Assembly (NCBI RefSeq): GCF_902498065.1
Contig: NZ_CABVIR010000001.1
Span: 310,001 to 374,000, forward strand
Length of the DNA: 64,000 bases
Direction: 5' to 3'
Source of the DNA: Pseudomonas fluorescens
GTDB taxonomy: Bacteria; Pseudomonadota; Gammaproteobacteria; Pseudomonadales; Pseudomonadaceae
The position numbers and the translations under genes are program-made. The notes beneath the pieces were generated by a model, which worked only from the letters and a program-made list of their open reading frames with translations, had not been told where the DNA came from and searched no databases. Numbering within the stretch: position 1 is the stretch's first letter; each line of letters begins with the position of its first letter. Below are positions 17,152 through 25,707 of the stretch, piece after piece.

Positions 17152-18105
17152 TTAACTGGGGCGAAGTCCGTCAATAAATCCGAGTATTCGCGTGCCCAGC
17201 TCGGCTGCCAGCGGCAATTGCGGATCTTTATAAGAGGCCAATTGCCGCTTGACGTCGTTGGGCACGATGCGCATGACGTGGTTCATGCCTTCGATCAGCG
17301 CCAGTTCGGCGTCGGGTTTGGCGGCTTGCAGCAACCTGGCGTCGCCTACACCGACCTGGATGTCGTTGCTGCCCTGAATGATCAGCGCCGGCATCTTCAA
17401 TTTGCCGAACGCGGCCGCCGGGTCCTGGCGGAACAGCGAAATCAGGTACGGCTGCACGCTCGGGCGGAATATCACCTGAAGTTGCGGCGGCACGTTGTCA
17501 TCGGTTTTCCCGGCCTTGAGGCTGTCGAGCAGTTCATTGCTGCGCAGCATCAACGGCGGTGGCAGGCGATTGCTCAACTGTTGGCGCAGGACCTGATCGA
17601 TCGGCCGGGCGCTGCCAGACATGGAAATCACTGCCGTGGCATCGACGCTCGGCGCCGCGAGGCTGGCGATCAACGCGCCTTCGCTGTGGCCCAGCAGAAT
17701 CAGTTGCCCGAAACGCGGATCGCTTTTGAGCTTGCGGCCCCACGCTTCGGCGTCGGCCACATAGGCCTCTACCGACAGATTGCGTTCGTCCGGGGTCGCC
17801 GCGAGGCTCGCCGCCACGCCGCGTTTGTCGTAACGCACGCTGGCGATGTTGTGTTTGGCCAGCACCCAGGCGAGGCGCTTGAGACTGTCGTTGCGTCCAC
17901 CGTCGGGGTTATTGCCGTCACGGTCCGTAGGACCGGAGCCGGAAATGATCAGGACAACCGGCACGGGTTTGTCGGATTTCGGCAGCAACAACGAGCCGAA
18001 AAGCTCCCCGGTGCCGGTATCCAGTGTGATCGGACGTTGCAGGACGGTGGCCTGTACAAAGCCGGTAAACAAGGTAAGGCTCAAGGCTAAAACTCGCAGC
18101 ATCAT
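17152..18105 (-). CDS. Secreted alpha/beta hydrolase
   Basis: About 317 residues with an N-terminal signal peptide (MMLRVLALSLTLFTGFVQA) and a serine-hydrolase fold. The nucleophile elbow is LLGHSEGALI, the oxyanion region VLIISGSGPTDRDGN, and the C-terminal Asp/His lie around QGSNDIQVG and EGMNHVMR. Members are periplasmic esterases or peptidase-like hydrolases; the substrate is unknown. The start is one of two adjacent ATGs (18105 or 18102). Divergent from aroC. Confidence 0.82.
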   Translation of the reverse strand: MMLRVLALSLTLFTGFVQATVLQRPITLDTGTGELFGSLLLPKSDKPVPVVLIISGSGPTDRDGNNPDGGRNDSLKRLAWVLAKHNIASVRYDKRGVAASLAATPDERNLSVEAYVADAEAWGRKLKSDPRFGQLILLGHSEGALIASLAAPSVDATAVISMSGSARPIDQVLRQQLSNRLPPPLMLRSNELLDSLKAGKTDDNVPPQLQVIFRPSVQPYLISLFRQDPAAAFGKLKMPALIIQGSNDIQVGVGDARLLQAAKPDAELALIEGMNHVMRIVPNDVKRQLASYKDPQLPLAAELGTRILGFIDGLRPS

Positions 18106-18233
18106 CACGCCATCATGAACAAGATGCCGGTTGGACTCGCGGGCACCCATAAGGTTCGAGGATGAACTAGTTGGGTAGCCTGCGTATACTGGCGCGCATT
18201 ACGTATTCAGGTTCATTTCACGGAGCGTCCTGC

Positions 18234-19325
18234 ATGTCCGGCAATACCTACGGCAAGCTGTTCACTGTCACCACCGCGGGCGAAAGCCATGGTCCGGCGT
18301 TGGTCGCCATTGTCGACGGCTGCCCGCCGGGGCTGGAGATTTCCCTGGAGGATTTGCAGCGCGACCTCGATCGCCGCAAACCCGGCACCAGCCGCCACAC
18401 CACCCAGCGCCAGGAAGCCGACGAAGTCGAAATCCTCTCCGGCATTTTCGAAGGCCGCACCACCGGTTGCTCGATCGGCCTGTTGATCCGCAACACCGAC
18501 CAGAAGTCCAAGGACTACTCGGCGATCAAGGACCTGTTCCGCCCGGCCCACGCCGACTACACCTATCACCACAAATACGGCGAACGCGATTACCGCGGCG
18601 GCGGTCGCAGCTCGGCGCGGGAAACCGCCATGCGCGTGGCGGCGGGTGCGATTGCCAAGAAATACCTGGCCACCCAGGGCATCGTCATTCGCGGTTACAT
18701 GAGCCAGCTCGGCCCTATCGAAATCCCGTTCAAGACCTGGGATTCGGTGGAGGAGAACGCGTTTTTCTGCCCTGATCCAGACAAGGTGCCAGAACTGGAA
18801 GCCTATATGGATCAGTTGCGCCGCGACCAGGATTCGGTCGGCGCGAAGATCACCGTGGTCGCTGAAGGCGTGATGCCAGGGCTCGGCGAGCCCATCTTCG
18901 ACCGTCTCGACGCCGAGCTGGCCCATGCGCTGATGAGCATCAACGCGGTCAAAGGCGTGGAAATCGGCGCCGGTTTCGCCAGCGTCGCCCAGCGTGGCAC
19001 CGAGCACCGCGATGAAATGACCCCGCAAGGGTTCCTCAGCAACAACGCCGGCGGCATTCTTGGCGGCATTTCGTCGGGTCAGCCGATCGTCGCGCACCTG
19101 GCGTTGAAGCCGACCTCGAGCATCACCACGCCGGGCCGCTCCATCGACATCCATGGCAACCCGGTGGATGTCATCACCAAGGGCCGCCATGACCCGTGCG
19201 TCGGCATTCGCGCCACGCCGATTGCCGAGGCGATGATGGCCATCGTGCTGATGGATCACCTGCTGCGTCATCGCGGGCAGAACGCCAATGTGCACGTGAG
19301 CACGCCGGTGCTGGGTCAGCTTTAA
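18234..19325 (+). CDS. aroC: Chorismate synthase
   Basis: Last step of the shikimate pathway: EPSP to chorismate, needing reduced FMN. 363 residues, exactly the usual size. Family signatures are [16 protein letters not shown] at the N-terminus, [18 protein letters not shown], and [17 protein letters not shown] near the C-terminus. The start M-S-G-N-T-Y-G-K-L is preceded by GGAG. The upstream in-frame Met would add 21 residues from the promoter region. Confidence 0.97.
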   Translation: MSGNTYGKLFTVTTAGESHGPALVAIVDGCPPGLEISLEDLQRDLDRRKPGTSRHTTQRQEADEVEILSGIFEGRTTGCSIGLLIRNTDQKSKDYSAIKDLFRPAHADYTYHHKYGERDYRGGGRSSARETAMRVAAGAIAKKYLATQGIVIRGYMSQLGPIEIPFKTWDSVEENAFFCPDPDKVPELEAYMDQLRRDQDSVGAKITVVAEGVMPGLGEPIFDRLDAELAHALMSINAVKGVEIGAGFASVAQRGTEHRDEMTPQGFLSNNAGGILGGISSGQPIVAHLALKPTSSITTPGRSIDIHGNPVDVITKGRHDPCVGIRATPIAEAMMAIVLMDHLLRHRGQNANVHVSTPVLGQL

Positions 19326-19359
19326 TGGCTGACCTGATAGCCGCTGCAGTCTGATCACA

Positions 19360-20505
19360 GTGGCGGCGCTTCCGTACTGGCGGCTCTCCAGTTTCTATCT
19401 GTTCTATTTCGCCTTGCTCGGTTCGACGGCGCCGTTCCTGGCGCTGTACTTCGATCACCTGGGGTTTTCCGCCGCGCGCATCGGCGAGCTGGTGGCCATC
19501 CCGATGCTGATGCGTTGCGTCGCGCCGAACATCTGGGGCTGGCTGGGCGATTACACCGGTCGGCGCCTGGCCATCGTGCGTTTCGGTTCGGTCTGCACGT
19601 TGCTGACGTTCTCGCTGATTTTCGTCAGCAAAACCTACGCCTGGCTGGCGATGGTCATGGCGTTGCATGCGTTTTTCTGGCACGCGGTGTTGCCACAATT
19701 TGAAGTCATCACCCTCGCGCATCTGAAGGGGCAGACATCCCGTTACAGCCAGATCCGCTTGTGGGGCTCCATCGGTTTCATCATCACCGTGGTTGCGTTG
19801 GGGCGGTTGTTCGAATGGCTCAGCCTCGACATTTACCCGGTGGCGCTGGTGCTGATCATGGCCGGCATCGTGGTCAGCAGCCTGTGGGTGCCGAACGCGC
19901 AACCGGTCCAGAGCGAAAGACCGGCGGCAGACGGGTTTCTCAAGCAATTGCGCAGCCCCGGCGTGTTGGCGTTTTACGCGTGCGTGGCGCTGATGCAGAT
20001 GAGTCACGGCCCGTATTACACCTTTCTGACCTTGCACCTTGAGCGATTGGGTTATAGCCGTGGCTTGATCGGCCTGCTCTGGGCGGTCGGCGTAGTGGCC
20101 GAAGTGTTGATGTTTCTGGCCATGAGCAAGATTCTTGCGCGCTTCTCCGTACGCAGGGTGCTGCTGGCGAGTTTTCTGCTGGCGGCGCTGCGTTGGTTGC
20201 TGTTGGGTTCGTTCGCTGAATTCTTGTCGGTGCTGCTGTTTGCCCAGGTGTTGCATGCGGCGACATTCGGCAGCTTTCACGCGGCTGCCATCCAGTTCGT
20301 GCAACGTAGCTTCGGCGCGCGTCAGCAAGGGCAGGGCCAGGCGTTGTACGCCGCACTGGCCGGCACCGGCGGCGCACTGGGCGCGTTGTACTCCGGTTAC
20401 AGTTGGAATGCCCTCGGGGCCTCGTTCACCTTTAGTATTGCCAGTCTGGCAGCCTTCGCCGCTGCCGTTATCATTGCCACACGAATGCAAGAGGACCGGC
20501 CATGA
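19360..20505 (+). CDS. MFS transporter, HcaT-like
   Basis: 381-residue permease with about twelve TM helices and the GDYTGRR-type loop between helices 2 and 3. It resembles the 3-phenylpropionate/H+ symporter-like branch (PYWRLSSFYLFYFALLGSTAPFL without a break in the N-terminal helix). GTG start at 19360. Its stop overlaps the mtnB start as ATGA, so it is translationally coupled to methionine salvage. A substrate such as a methylthio sugar or related compound is a possibility, but this is inference from position only. Confidence 0.82.
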   Translation: MAALPYWRLSSFYLFYFALLGSTAPFLALYFDHLGFSAARIGELVAIPMLMRCVAPNIWGWLGDYTGRRLAIVRFGSVCTLLTFSLIFVSKTYAWLAMVMALHAFFWHAVLPQFEVITLAHLKGQTSRYSQIRLWGSIGFIITVVALGRLFEWLSLDIYPVALVLIMAGIVVSSLWVPNAQPVQSERPAADGFLKQLRSPGVLAFYACVALMQMSHGPYYTFLTLHLERLGYSRGLIGLLWAVGVVAEVLMFLAMSKILARFSVRRVLLASFLLAALRWLLLGSFAEFLSVLLFAQVLHAATFGSFHAAAIQFVQRSFGARQQGQGQALYAALAGTGGALGALYSGYSWNALGASFTFSIASLAAFAAAVIIATRMQEDRP

Positions 20506-21122
20506 GCCTTACCCGTGAACACCTCGCCCAGGAAATCATCGACGCCGGGCGTTTTCTGTATGGTCGCGGCTGGTCGCCGGCCACCAGCAGCAACTATTCA
20601 ACCCGACTGTCGCCGAGCGAAGCCTTGCTGACCGTGTCTGGCAAGCACAAAGGCCAGTTGGGCGTCGACGATGTGCTGGCCACTGATCTGTCGGGCAACA
20701 GTCTGGAACCGGGTAAAAAACCGTCCGCCGAAACCTTGCTGCACACCCAGCTCTATACTTGGCGGGCGGAGATCGGCGCGGTGCTGCACACCCACTCGGT
20801 GAACGCCACGGTGCTGTCGCGCCTCACGCCGGAAGGCTTCATCGAGTTCGAAGACTACGAATTGCAAAAGGCGTTCAGCGGCGTTTCGACCCACGAATCC
20901 CGGGTGCGCGTGCCGATTTTCGACAACGATCAGGACATTGCGCGTCTCGCCGCCAAGGTGCAGCCTTGGCTGGACGCCCATCCCGATTGTGTCGGTTATC
21001 TGATTCGCGGCCACGGCCTCTACACCTGGGGTGCCCGCATGAGTGATGCGTTGCGGCAGATCGAGGCCTTTGAATTTTTGTTCGAGTGCGAGTTGAAGAC
21101 GCGCTCGATCCTGAACCGTTAA
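20502..21122 (+). CDS. mtnB: Methylthioribulose-1-phosphate dehydratase
   Basis: Methionine salvage: dehydrates 5-methylthioribulose-1-P to the diketo phosphate. 206 residues, class II aldolase fold. The zinc histidines lie in LHTHSVNATVLSRL and the C-terminal IRGHGLYTWG; SGKHKGQLGVDDVL is the phosphate-binding loop region. Starts inside the stop of the MFS gene and is followed 12 bp later by mtnD. Confidence 0.95.
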   Translation: MSLTREHLAQEIIDAGRFLYGRGWSPATSSNYSTRLSPSEALLTVSGKHKGQLGVDDVLATDLSGNSLEPGKKPSAETLLHTQLYTWRAEIGAVLHTHSVNATVLSRLTPEGFIEFEDYELQKAFSGVSTHESRVRVPIFDNDQDIARLAAKVQPWLDAHPDCVGYLIRGHGLYTWGARMSDALRQIEAFEFLFECELKTRSILNR

Positions 21123-21134
21123 GGAGTTGCCCTG

Positions 21135-21680
21135 ATGAGCAGCCTGTCCGTCTACCACGTCTCAAGCCCTGACATTCCGAACAAGGTGCTGACCCATTTC
21201 GAAGACATCGCCTCGACCCTGGCCGAGCAAGGTGTGCGCTTCGACCGCTGGCAAGCGGCGGCGAAAATCCAGCCTGGCGCCAGTCAGGAAGAAGTGATCG
21301 CCGCGTATCAGGAACAAATCGACAGGCTGATGACCGAACGCGGTTACATCACCGTCGATGTGATCAGCCTGAACAGCGATCACCCGCAAAAAGCCGAGTT
21401 GCGCGCCAAGTTCCTCGACGAGCACCGTCATGGCGAAGACGAAGTACGATTTTTCGTCGCCGGTCGTGGCTTGTTTACCCTGCACATCGACGATTACGTG
21501 TACGCCGTGCTGTGCGAGAAGAACGACCTGATCTCGGTGCCGGCCGGCACGCCGCACTGGTTCGACATGGGTGAGCATCCGCACTTCGTCGCGATCCGGC
21601 TGTTCAACAACCCGGAAGGCTGGGTGGCCAATTTCACCGGGGAAGACATCGCCAGCCGCTTCCCGCGTCTTGAGGACTGA
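21135..21680 (+). CDS. mtnD: Acireductone dioxygenase
   Basis: Cupin enzyme that converts acireductone to the 2-keto acid precursor of methionine (Fe form) or an off-pathway product (Ni form). 181 residues. Metal ligands are visible as [14 protein letters not shown] (His, His, Glu) and [12 protein letters not shown] (His). GGAG ribosome site before the ATG. Four bases separate its stop from mtnC. Confidence 0.96.
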   Translation: MSSLSVYHVSSPDIPNKVLTHFEDIASTLAEQGVRFDRWQAAAKIQPGASQEEVIAAYQEQIDRLMTERGYITVDVISLNSDHPQKAELRAKFLDEHRHGEDEVRFFVAGRGLFTLHIDDYVYAVLCEKNDLISVPAGTPHWFDMGEHPHFVAIRLFNNPEGWVANFTGEDIASRFPRLED

Positions 21681-21684
21681 GTCG

Positions 21685-22368
21685 ATGCCGATCAAAGCGA
21701 TTCTCACCGACATCGAAGGCACCACCAGCGCGGTGAGTTTTGTGTTCGACGTGCTGTTTCCTTACGCCGCCAAACACCTGCCGGACTTCGTTCGCCAGCA
21801 CGCCGCGCGCGCTGATGTGGCGGAGCAGCTGGACGCCGTGCGCCGGGACAATCAGGAGCCGGACGCGAACGTCGAGCGCGTTATCGAGATTCTCCTGGGC
21901 TGGATCGCCGAAGACCGCAAAGCCACGCCGCTCAAGGCGTTACAAGGCATGGTCTGGGAGCAGGGCTATCAGGCCGGGCAGTTGAAAGGTCACGTGTACC
22001 CGGACGCCGTTGAAGCGCTCAAACGCTGGCATCAGCAAGGTTTCAAACTGTTTGTTTATTCCTCGGGTTCGATTCAGGCGCAGAAGCTGATCTTCGGCTG
22101 CTCCGAGGCGGGGGATTTGTCGCCGTTGTTCAGCGGCTATTTCGACACCACGTCAGGGCCCAAGCGTGAAGCGCAGTCGTACCAGCGCATCACCCAGGCC
22201 ATCGGCCTTGAGGCGGCGCAGATTCTGTTCCTGTCGGACATCGTCGAGGAACTGGACGCGGCGCGCATGGCCGGCATGGTGACCTGTGGGTTGGCTCGAG
22301 AAGGCGGGGAGTTGGCAGGACACGTGACCGTCGACAGCTTCGCCCGGATCGATCCTTCCACGTTCTAA
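21685..22368 (+). CDS. mtnC: Enolase-phosphatase E1
   Basis: Bifunctional HAD enzyme forming acireductone in methionine salvage. 227 residues. HAD motif I is degenerate in the family-typical way ([20 protein letters not shown]), motif II is [11 protein letters not shown], and the acidic motif is [12 protein letters not shown]. Starts at M-P-I-K-A-I-L-T-D; the open frame upstream belongs to mtnD in another phase. Last gene of the run; the locus has no mtnA or mtnP. Confidence 0.96.
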   Translation: MPIKAILTDIEGTTSAVSFVFDVLFPYAAKHLPDFVRQHAARADVAEQLDAVRRDNQEPDANVERVIEILLGWIAEDRKATPLKALQGMVWEQGYQAGQLKGHVYPDAVEALKRWHQQGFKLFVYSSGSIQAQKLIFGCSEAGDLSPLFSGYFDTTSGPKREAQSYQRITQAIGLEAAQILFLSDIVEELDAARMAGMVTCGLAREGGELAGHVTVDSFARIDPSTF

Positions 22369-22380
22369 CTGCCTAAACAC

Positions 22381-22420
22381 ATCCCCTGTGGGAGCGACCA
22401 GGCTCGCTCCTACAGGGGAT
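22381..22420. repeat. Single REP palindrome, possible terminator
   Basis: ATCCCCTGTGGGAGCGA - CCAGGC - TCGCTCCTACAGGGGAT forms one long hairpin right after mtnC, so it may also end the mtn transcript. Confidence 0.8.
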
Positions 22421-22443
22421 GGGGTGCCGCTTCAAAAACAACT

Positions 22444-22480
22444 CAGGCCGTGAAGCGAAAGCGCTCACGGCCTGTTTGTT
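22444..22480. terminator. Intrinsic terminator between mtnC and DUF3509 gene
   Basis: CAGGCCGTGA - AGCGAAAGCGC - TCACGGCCTG stem with T-rich sequence on both sides, suiting the convergent genes. Confidence 0.8.
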
Positions 22481-22496
22481 TACAGTGCTGGAATGT

Positions 22497-22775
22497 TTAT
22501 GCCGAGTGATACGTCGGCAGTGCAAAGCGCTGTTGGCTTTGCAGCATGGAGATCTGCGGCAATTCGCTGGCCTGTTCAGCCAGGTCGCGGCGGATCGCAC
22601 TGATCACCCAAGACAGCTGATCGCCCGCATGCAACTGCTGGTAGGAAACCGAGCGCTTGAACACTCTGCCTTCACTGCTGCGCAAGGTGAGCAGAATGCC
22701 ACCGTCGGGACGTGCCTGGGTGGTGACTTCGAAGTTGGAGAACAGGGAAGAAAATTTTTCTTGGATCAGGTTCAT
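22497..22775 (-). CDS. DUF3509 protein
   Basis: 92 residues starting M-N-L-I-Q-E-K-F-S-S-L-F behind GGAG. It has the small Pseudomonas DUF3509 pattern: RPDGGILLTLRSSEGRVFKR followed by QLHAGDQLSWVISAIRRDL. No catalytic motif or membrane segment. Function unknown. A twelve-codon upstream extension is open but less likely. Confidence 0.78.
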   Translation of the reverse strand: MNLIQEKFSSLFSNFEVTTQARPDGGILLTLRSSEGRVFKRSVSYQQLHAGDQLSWVISAIRRDLAEQASELPQISMLQSQQRFALPTYHSA

Positions 22776-23107
22776 GTCTATCAGCTCCGTAAGCTCTTGA
22801 ATGGCAAGCATGCAGAGGTAGTTGCAGTGATTGTGCCAGCACCTGTTTTTTTAAAAATCGTTATAAATCAATAAGTTAATTTTCTACCGATTTTTTGCTT
22901 TCGTGCAATCTGCATGAATGGCCATCGTGCATCCTGCATTTTGCGAGATTAAAGACGATTCGATGGAACCATTGACCCCCTCGGGGATCGTGTTTCGACG
23001 CGGATACAAAACATTTCAAAAACCGCGTGTACAGCTCAAGAACCGTTGACGTATTTTCGGGCTCAATCACCGTCGCCCGACAATAAAAAGATCGAACGGG
23101 AGCACCC
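22776..23107. other. Divergent intergenic region, AT-rich, no gene seen
   Basis: 332 bp between the DUF3509 gene and the acyl-CoA synthetase. The middle part (about 22840-22900) is clearly AT-rich for this genome and is the probable place for both promoters. I find no convincing paired -35/-10 or palindrome. The minus-strand open frame 22876-23334 is antisense to the synthetase. Confidence 0.5.
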
Positions 23108-24946
23108 ATGAGCCACACGACGAACGACACGATTACTTGGGGCATGATGCTCCGCAAGCTGCCATCCATTGCCAGAGCCATCCCCCGGGTGGTGAAAGGC
23201 ATGAAAGCCGCCAACGTCAAGGACCCGACCCAACCGTGTGGCCTGGGCTGGACTTTCGAACAAGCGACGTTGCGCAATCCAGCGGGCCCGGCGTTGCTGC
23301 AGGGCGCGGTGGTGCTCACGTACTCCGAAGTCAATCAATGGGCCAATCGCATCGCCCATCACCTGATCGCCCAAGGCATCGGCAAGGGCGACGTGGTCGC
23401 GGTGTTCATAGAGAATCGCCCGGAACTGTTGGTGACGATCCTGGCGGTGGCCAAGGTCGGCGCGATCAGTGCCTTGCTCAACACCTCTCAAACCCGCGAT
23501 ACGCTGGCCCACAGCCTGAACCTGGTGGCGCCGGCAGCGATCATTGTCGGTGAAGAATTGGTGCCGGCATTTGCGGCGGTGCGCGAGCGGGTTTCGATCG
23601 ACGCCGCGCGCATCTGGTTCGTCGCCGACCAGGACACCTATCGCCAACCGGGCGTTGCACCCCACGGTTTCATCAACCTGATGAGCGCGATTGCCGACAG
23701 CCCCAGCGACAACCCGGTCAGCAGTCAGCAGGTTTTTCTCGACGACCCGTGTTTCTACATCTACACCTCGGGCACCACCGGGCTGCCCAAGGCCGGGGTG
23801 TTCAAGCATGGACGCTGGATGCGCAGTTCCGCGAGCTTCGGTTTGATTGCGCTGGACATGCGCCCCGAAGACATCGTCTATTGCACCTTGCCGCTGTATC
23901 ACGCCACCGGACTCTGCGTGTGCTGGGGCTCGGCCATCAGCGGTGCCTCGGGGTTTGCCATCCGCCGCAAGTTCAGCGCGAGCCAGTTCTGGAGCGACGT
24001 GCGCCAATACCGCGCGACCACCCTCGGTTACGTCGGCGAATTGTGCCGCTACCTGGTGGATCAACCGATCAGCGCCGACGATAACAAGCACGGCGTGACG
24101 AAGATGATCGGCAACGGCCTGCGCCCTGGCGCATGGCACGAATTCAAGACGCGCTTTGGCGTGAATCACATCTGCGAGTTGTACGCGGCCAGCGACGGCA
24201 ACATCGGTTTCACCAACATCCTCAACTTCAACAACACTGTCGGTTTTTCCCTGATGTCCTGGGAGCTGGCAGCCTATGACCACGACAGTGGTGCGCCGAC
24301 GCGTGAGGCCAATGGCTTCATGCGCAAGGTTGCCAAGGGCGAGCAAGGGCTGTTGCTGGCGAAGATCGACGACAAGGCGCCGCTGGATGGCTACACCGAT
24401 CCGCAGAAGACTGAAAAAGTCGTGCTGCACGACGTGTTCGAGAAGGGTGACCGTTACTTCAACACCGGTGACTTGCTGCGCAACATCGGTTTTGGTCATG
24501 CGCAATTCGTCGATCGCCTGGGTGACACCTACCGCTGGAAGGGCGAAAACGTCTCGACCACCGAGGTCGAAAACATCCTGCTGCAACACCCGAACATTTC
24601 CGAAGCCGTGGCTTATGGCGTGGAGGTCCGCAACACCAACGGGCGTGCCGGGATGGCGGCGATCACACCGGCCGAGTCCCTGGCGACCCTGGATTTCAGC
24701 GAGCTGCTGGCCTTCGCCCGCGAGCAAATGCCGGCGTATGCGGTGCCGCTGTTCCTGCGGGTGAAAGTGAAGATGGAGACCACTGGCACCTTCAAATACC
24801 AGAAGACCCGGCTCAAGGATGAAGCCTTCGACCCTGGCAAAACCGGCGATGATCCGATCTACGCGTGGCTGCCGGGGACCGAGACTTACGTGCAGGTCAC
24901 CGAGCAGTTGCTGACGGAAATTCACGCTGGCAAGTACCGTTATTGA
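23108..24946 (+). CDS. Long-chain acyl-CoA synthetase, FATP-like
   Basis: ATP-dependent activation of fatty acids to acyl-CoA through an acyl-adenylate. 612 residues. The AMP-binding motif is FYIYTSGTTGLPKAGVF; later motifs are LYAASDGNIGF and DTYRWKGENVSTTEVENIL, the last typical of the FATP/very-long-chain branch, with C-terminal KYQKTRLKDEAFDPGKTGD also FATP-like. An N-terminal amphipathic stretch may attach it to the membrane. Ribosome site CGGGAG precedes the ATG. Alone on its strand before the ankyrin gene. Confidence 0.88.
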   Translation: MSHTTNDTITWGMMLRKLPSIARAIPRVVKGMKAANVKDPTQPCGLGWTFEQATLRNPAGPALLQGAVVLTYSEVNQWANRIAHHLIAQGIGKGDVVAVFIENRPELLVTILAVAKVGAISALLNTSQTRDTLAHSLNLVAPAAIIVGEELVPAFAAVRERVSIDAARIWFVADQDTYRQPGVAPHGFINLMSAIADSPSDNPVSSQQVFLDDPCFYIYTSGTTGLPKAGVFKHGRWMRSSASFGLIALDMRPEDIVYCTLPLYHATGLCVCWGSAISGASGFAIRRKFSASQFWSDVRQYRATTLGYVGELCRYLVDQPISADDNKHGVTKMIGNGLRPGAWHEFKTRFGVNHICELYAASDGNIGFTNILNFNNTVGFSLMSWELAAYDHDSGAPTREANGFMRKVAKGEQGLLLAKIDDKAPLDGYTDPQKTEKVVLHDVFEKGDRYFNTGDLLRNIGFGHAQFVDRLGDTYRWKGENVSTTEVENILLQHPNISEAVAYGVEVRNTNGRAGMAAITPAESLATLDFSELLAFAREQMPAYAVPLFLRVKVKMETTGTFKYQKTRLKDEAFDPGKTGDDPIYAWLPGTETYVQVTEQLLTEIHAGKYRY

Positions 24947-25042
24947 ATGTGGCTATGGCGTGCCTTGAGAAAAAACAAGTGACAGTGTCGGGGCCGCTCG
25001 GGAAACTGTCGGCTTTGCGAATAACTGTAAGTGGAGTCCCCA

Positions 25043-25561
25043 ATGTCCGATCAAAGCCGCCAGATGACCCCCGAAGAAGCCGCCGAATTTGCCGAACAGG
25101 TTTTCAACAAGGCGCGCGAGGGCGATGCGGCCATGATGGCTGCGCTGTTGACCAAAGGTCTGCCGCCTAACCTGCGCAACCACAAGGGCGACACCTTGTT
25201 GATGCTGGCGGCTTATCACGGCCACGTCGAGACGGTAAAAGTCTTGCTCGAGCACAAGGCCGATCCGGAAATCCGCAACGACAACGGCCAGAGCCCGATT
25301 GCCGGCGCGGCGTTCAAGGGCGACCTGGCGGTGGTCAAGGCGTTGGTTGACGGTGGTGCGCTGGTGGAAGGGGCGTCGTTCGACGGCCGCACCGCGTTGA
25401 TGATGGCGGCGATGTTCAACCGCGTGGAAATCGTTGATTACCTGATCAGCAAAGGGGCCGATCCGAAGGCCAAGGATGCCAACGGGGTGTCTGCGCTGGA
25501 TGCCGCGAAAACGTTGGGTGCGGTGGATACCACTGCACAATTGGAGAAACTGCTCGGCTGA
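25043..25561 (+). CDS. Ankyrin-repeat protein
   Basis: 172 residues, four ankyrin repeats: KGDTLLMLAAYHGHVETVKV, NGQSPIAGAAFKGDLAVVKA, DGRTALMMAAMFNRVEIVDY and the C-terminal NGVSALDAAKTLG. There is no signal peptide or TM segment, so it is cytosolic and likely acts by protein binding. Start M-S-D-Q-S-R-Q-M is preceded by GTGGAG; four more codons upstream are open. Partner unknown. Confidence 0.88.
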   Translation: MSDQSRQMTPEEAAEFAEQVFNKAREGDAAMMAALLTKGLPPNLRNHKGDTLLMLAAYHGHVETVKVLLEHKADPEIRNDNGQSPIAGAAFKGDLAVVKALVDGGALVEGASFDGRTALMMAAMFNRVEIVDYLISKGADPKAKDANGVSALDAAKTLGAVDTTAQLEKLLG

Positions 25562-25588
25562 CTGGACGTCTGACCCCGGAACCCCTGA

Positions 25589-25611
25589 AGGAGCAAGCCT
25601 GCTCGCGATGG
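25589..25611. repeat. Solitary half REP
   Basis: GGAGCAAGCCTGCTCGCGAT matches the REP end but has no inverted partner nearby. Confidence 0.6.
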
Positions 25612-25640
25612 CTTTGTGACAGACGCCTGGTTTTGATGGC

Positions 25641-25674
25641 GTACATATCCGTTCCTGCGGTAACGGATATGTAC
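25641..25674. repeat. 13-bp perfect inverted repeat, GTACATATCCGTT / AACGGATATGTAC
   Basis: Two perfect 13-base arms are separated by the 8-base loop CCTGCGGT. The element lies just past the convergent ends of the ankyrin and PstS/OmpA genes and does not belong to the REP family. It could be a terminator without a good T tract, or a copy of another dispersed Pseudomonas repeat; I recall similar sequences but cannot confirm. Confidence 0.6.
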
Positions 25675-25707
25675 ATAAACCCGGCCGCCAAGGTCCCTCG
25701 CTTTACT

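Noticed and set aside
22876..23334. 152-codon minus-strand frame
   Set aside because: Antisense to the acyl-CoA synthetase start and promoter; composition not protein-like.
23063..24925. 620-codon minus-strand frame
   Set aside because: Full antisense shadow of the acyl-CoA synthetase, whose motifs are clear on the other strand.
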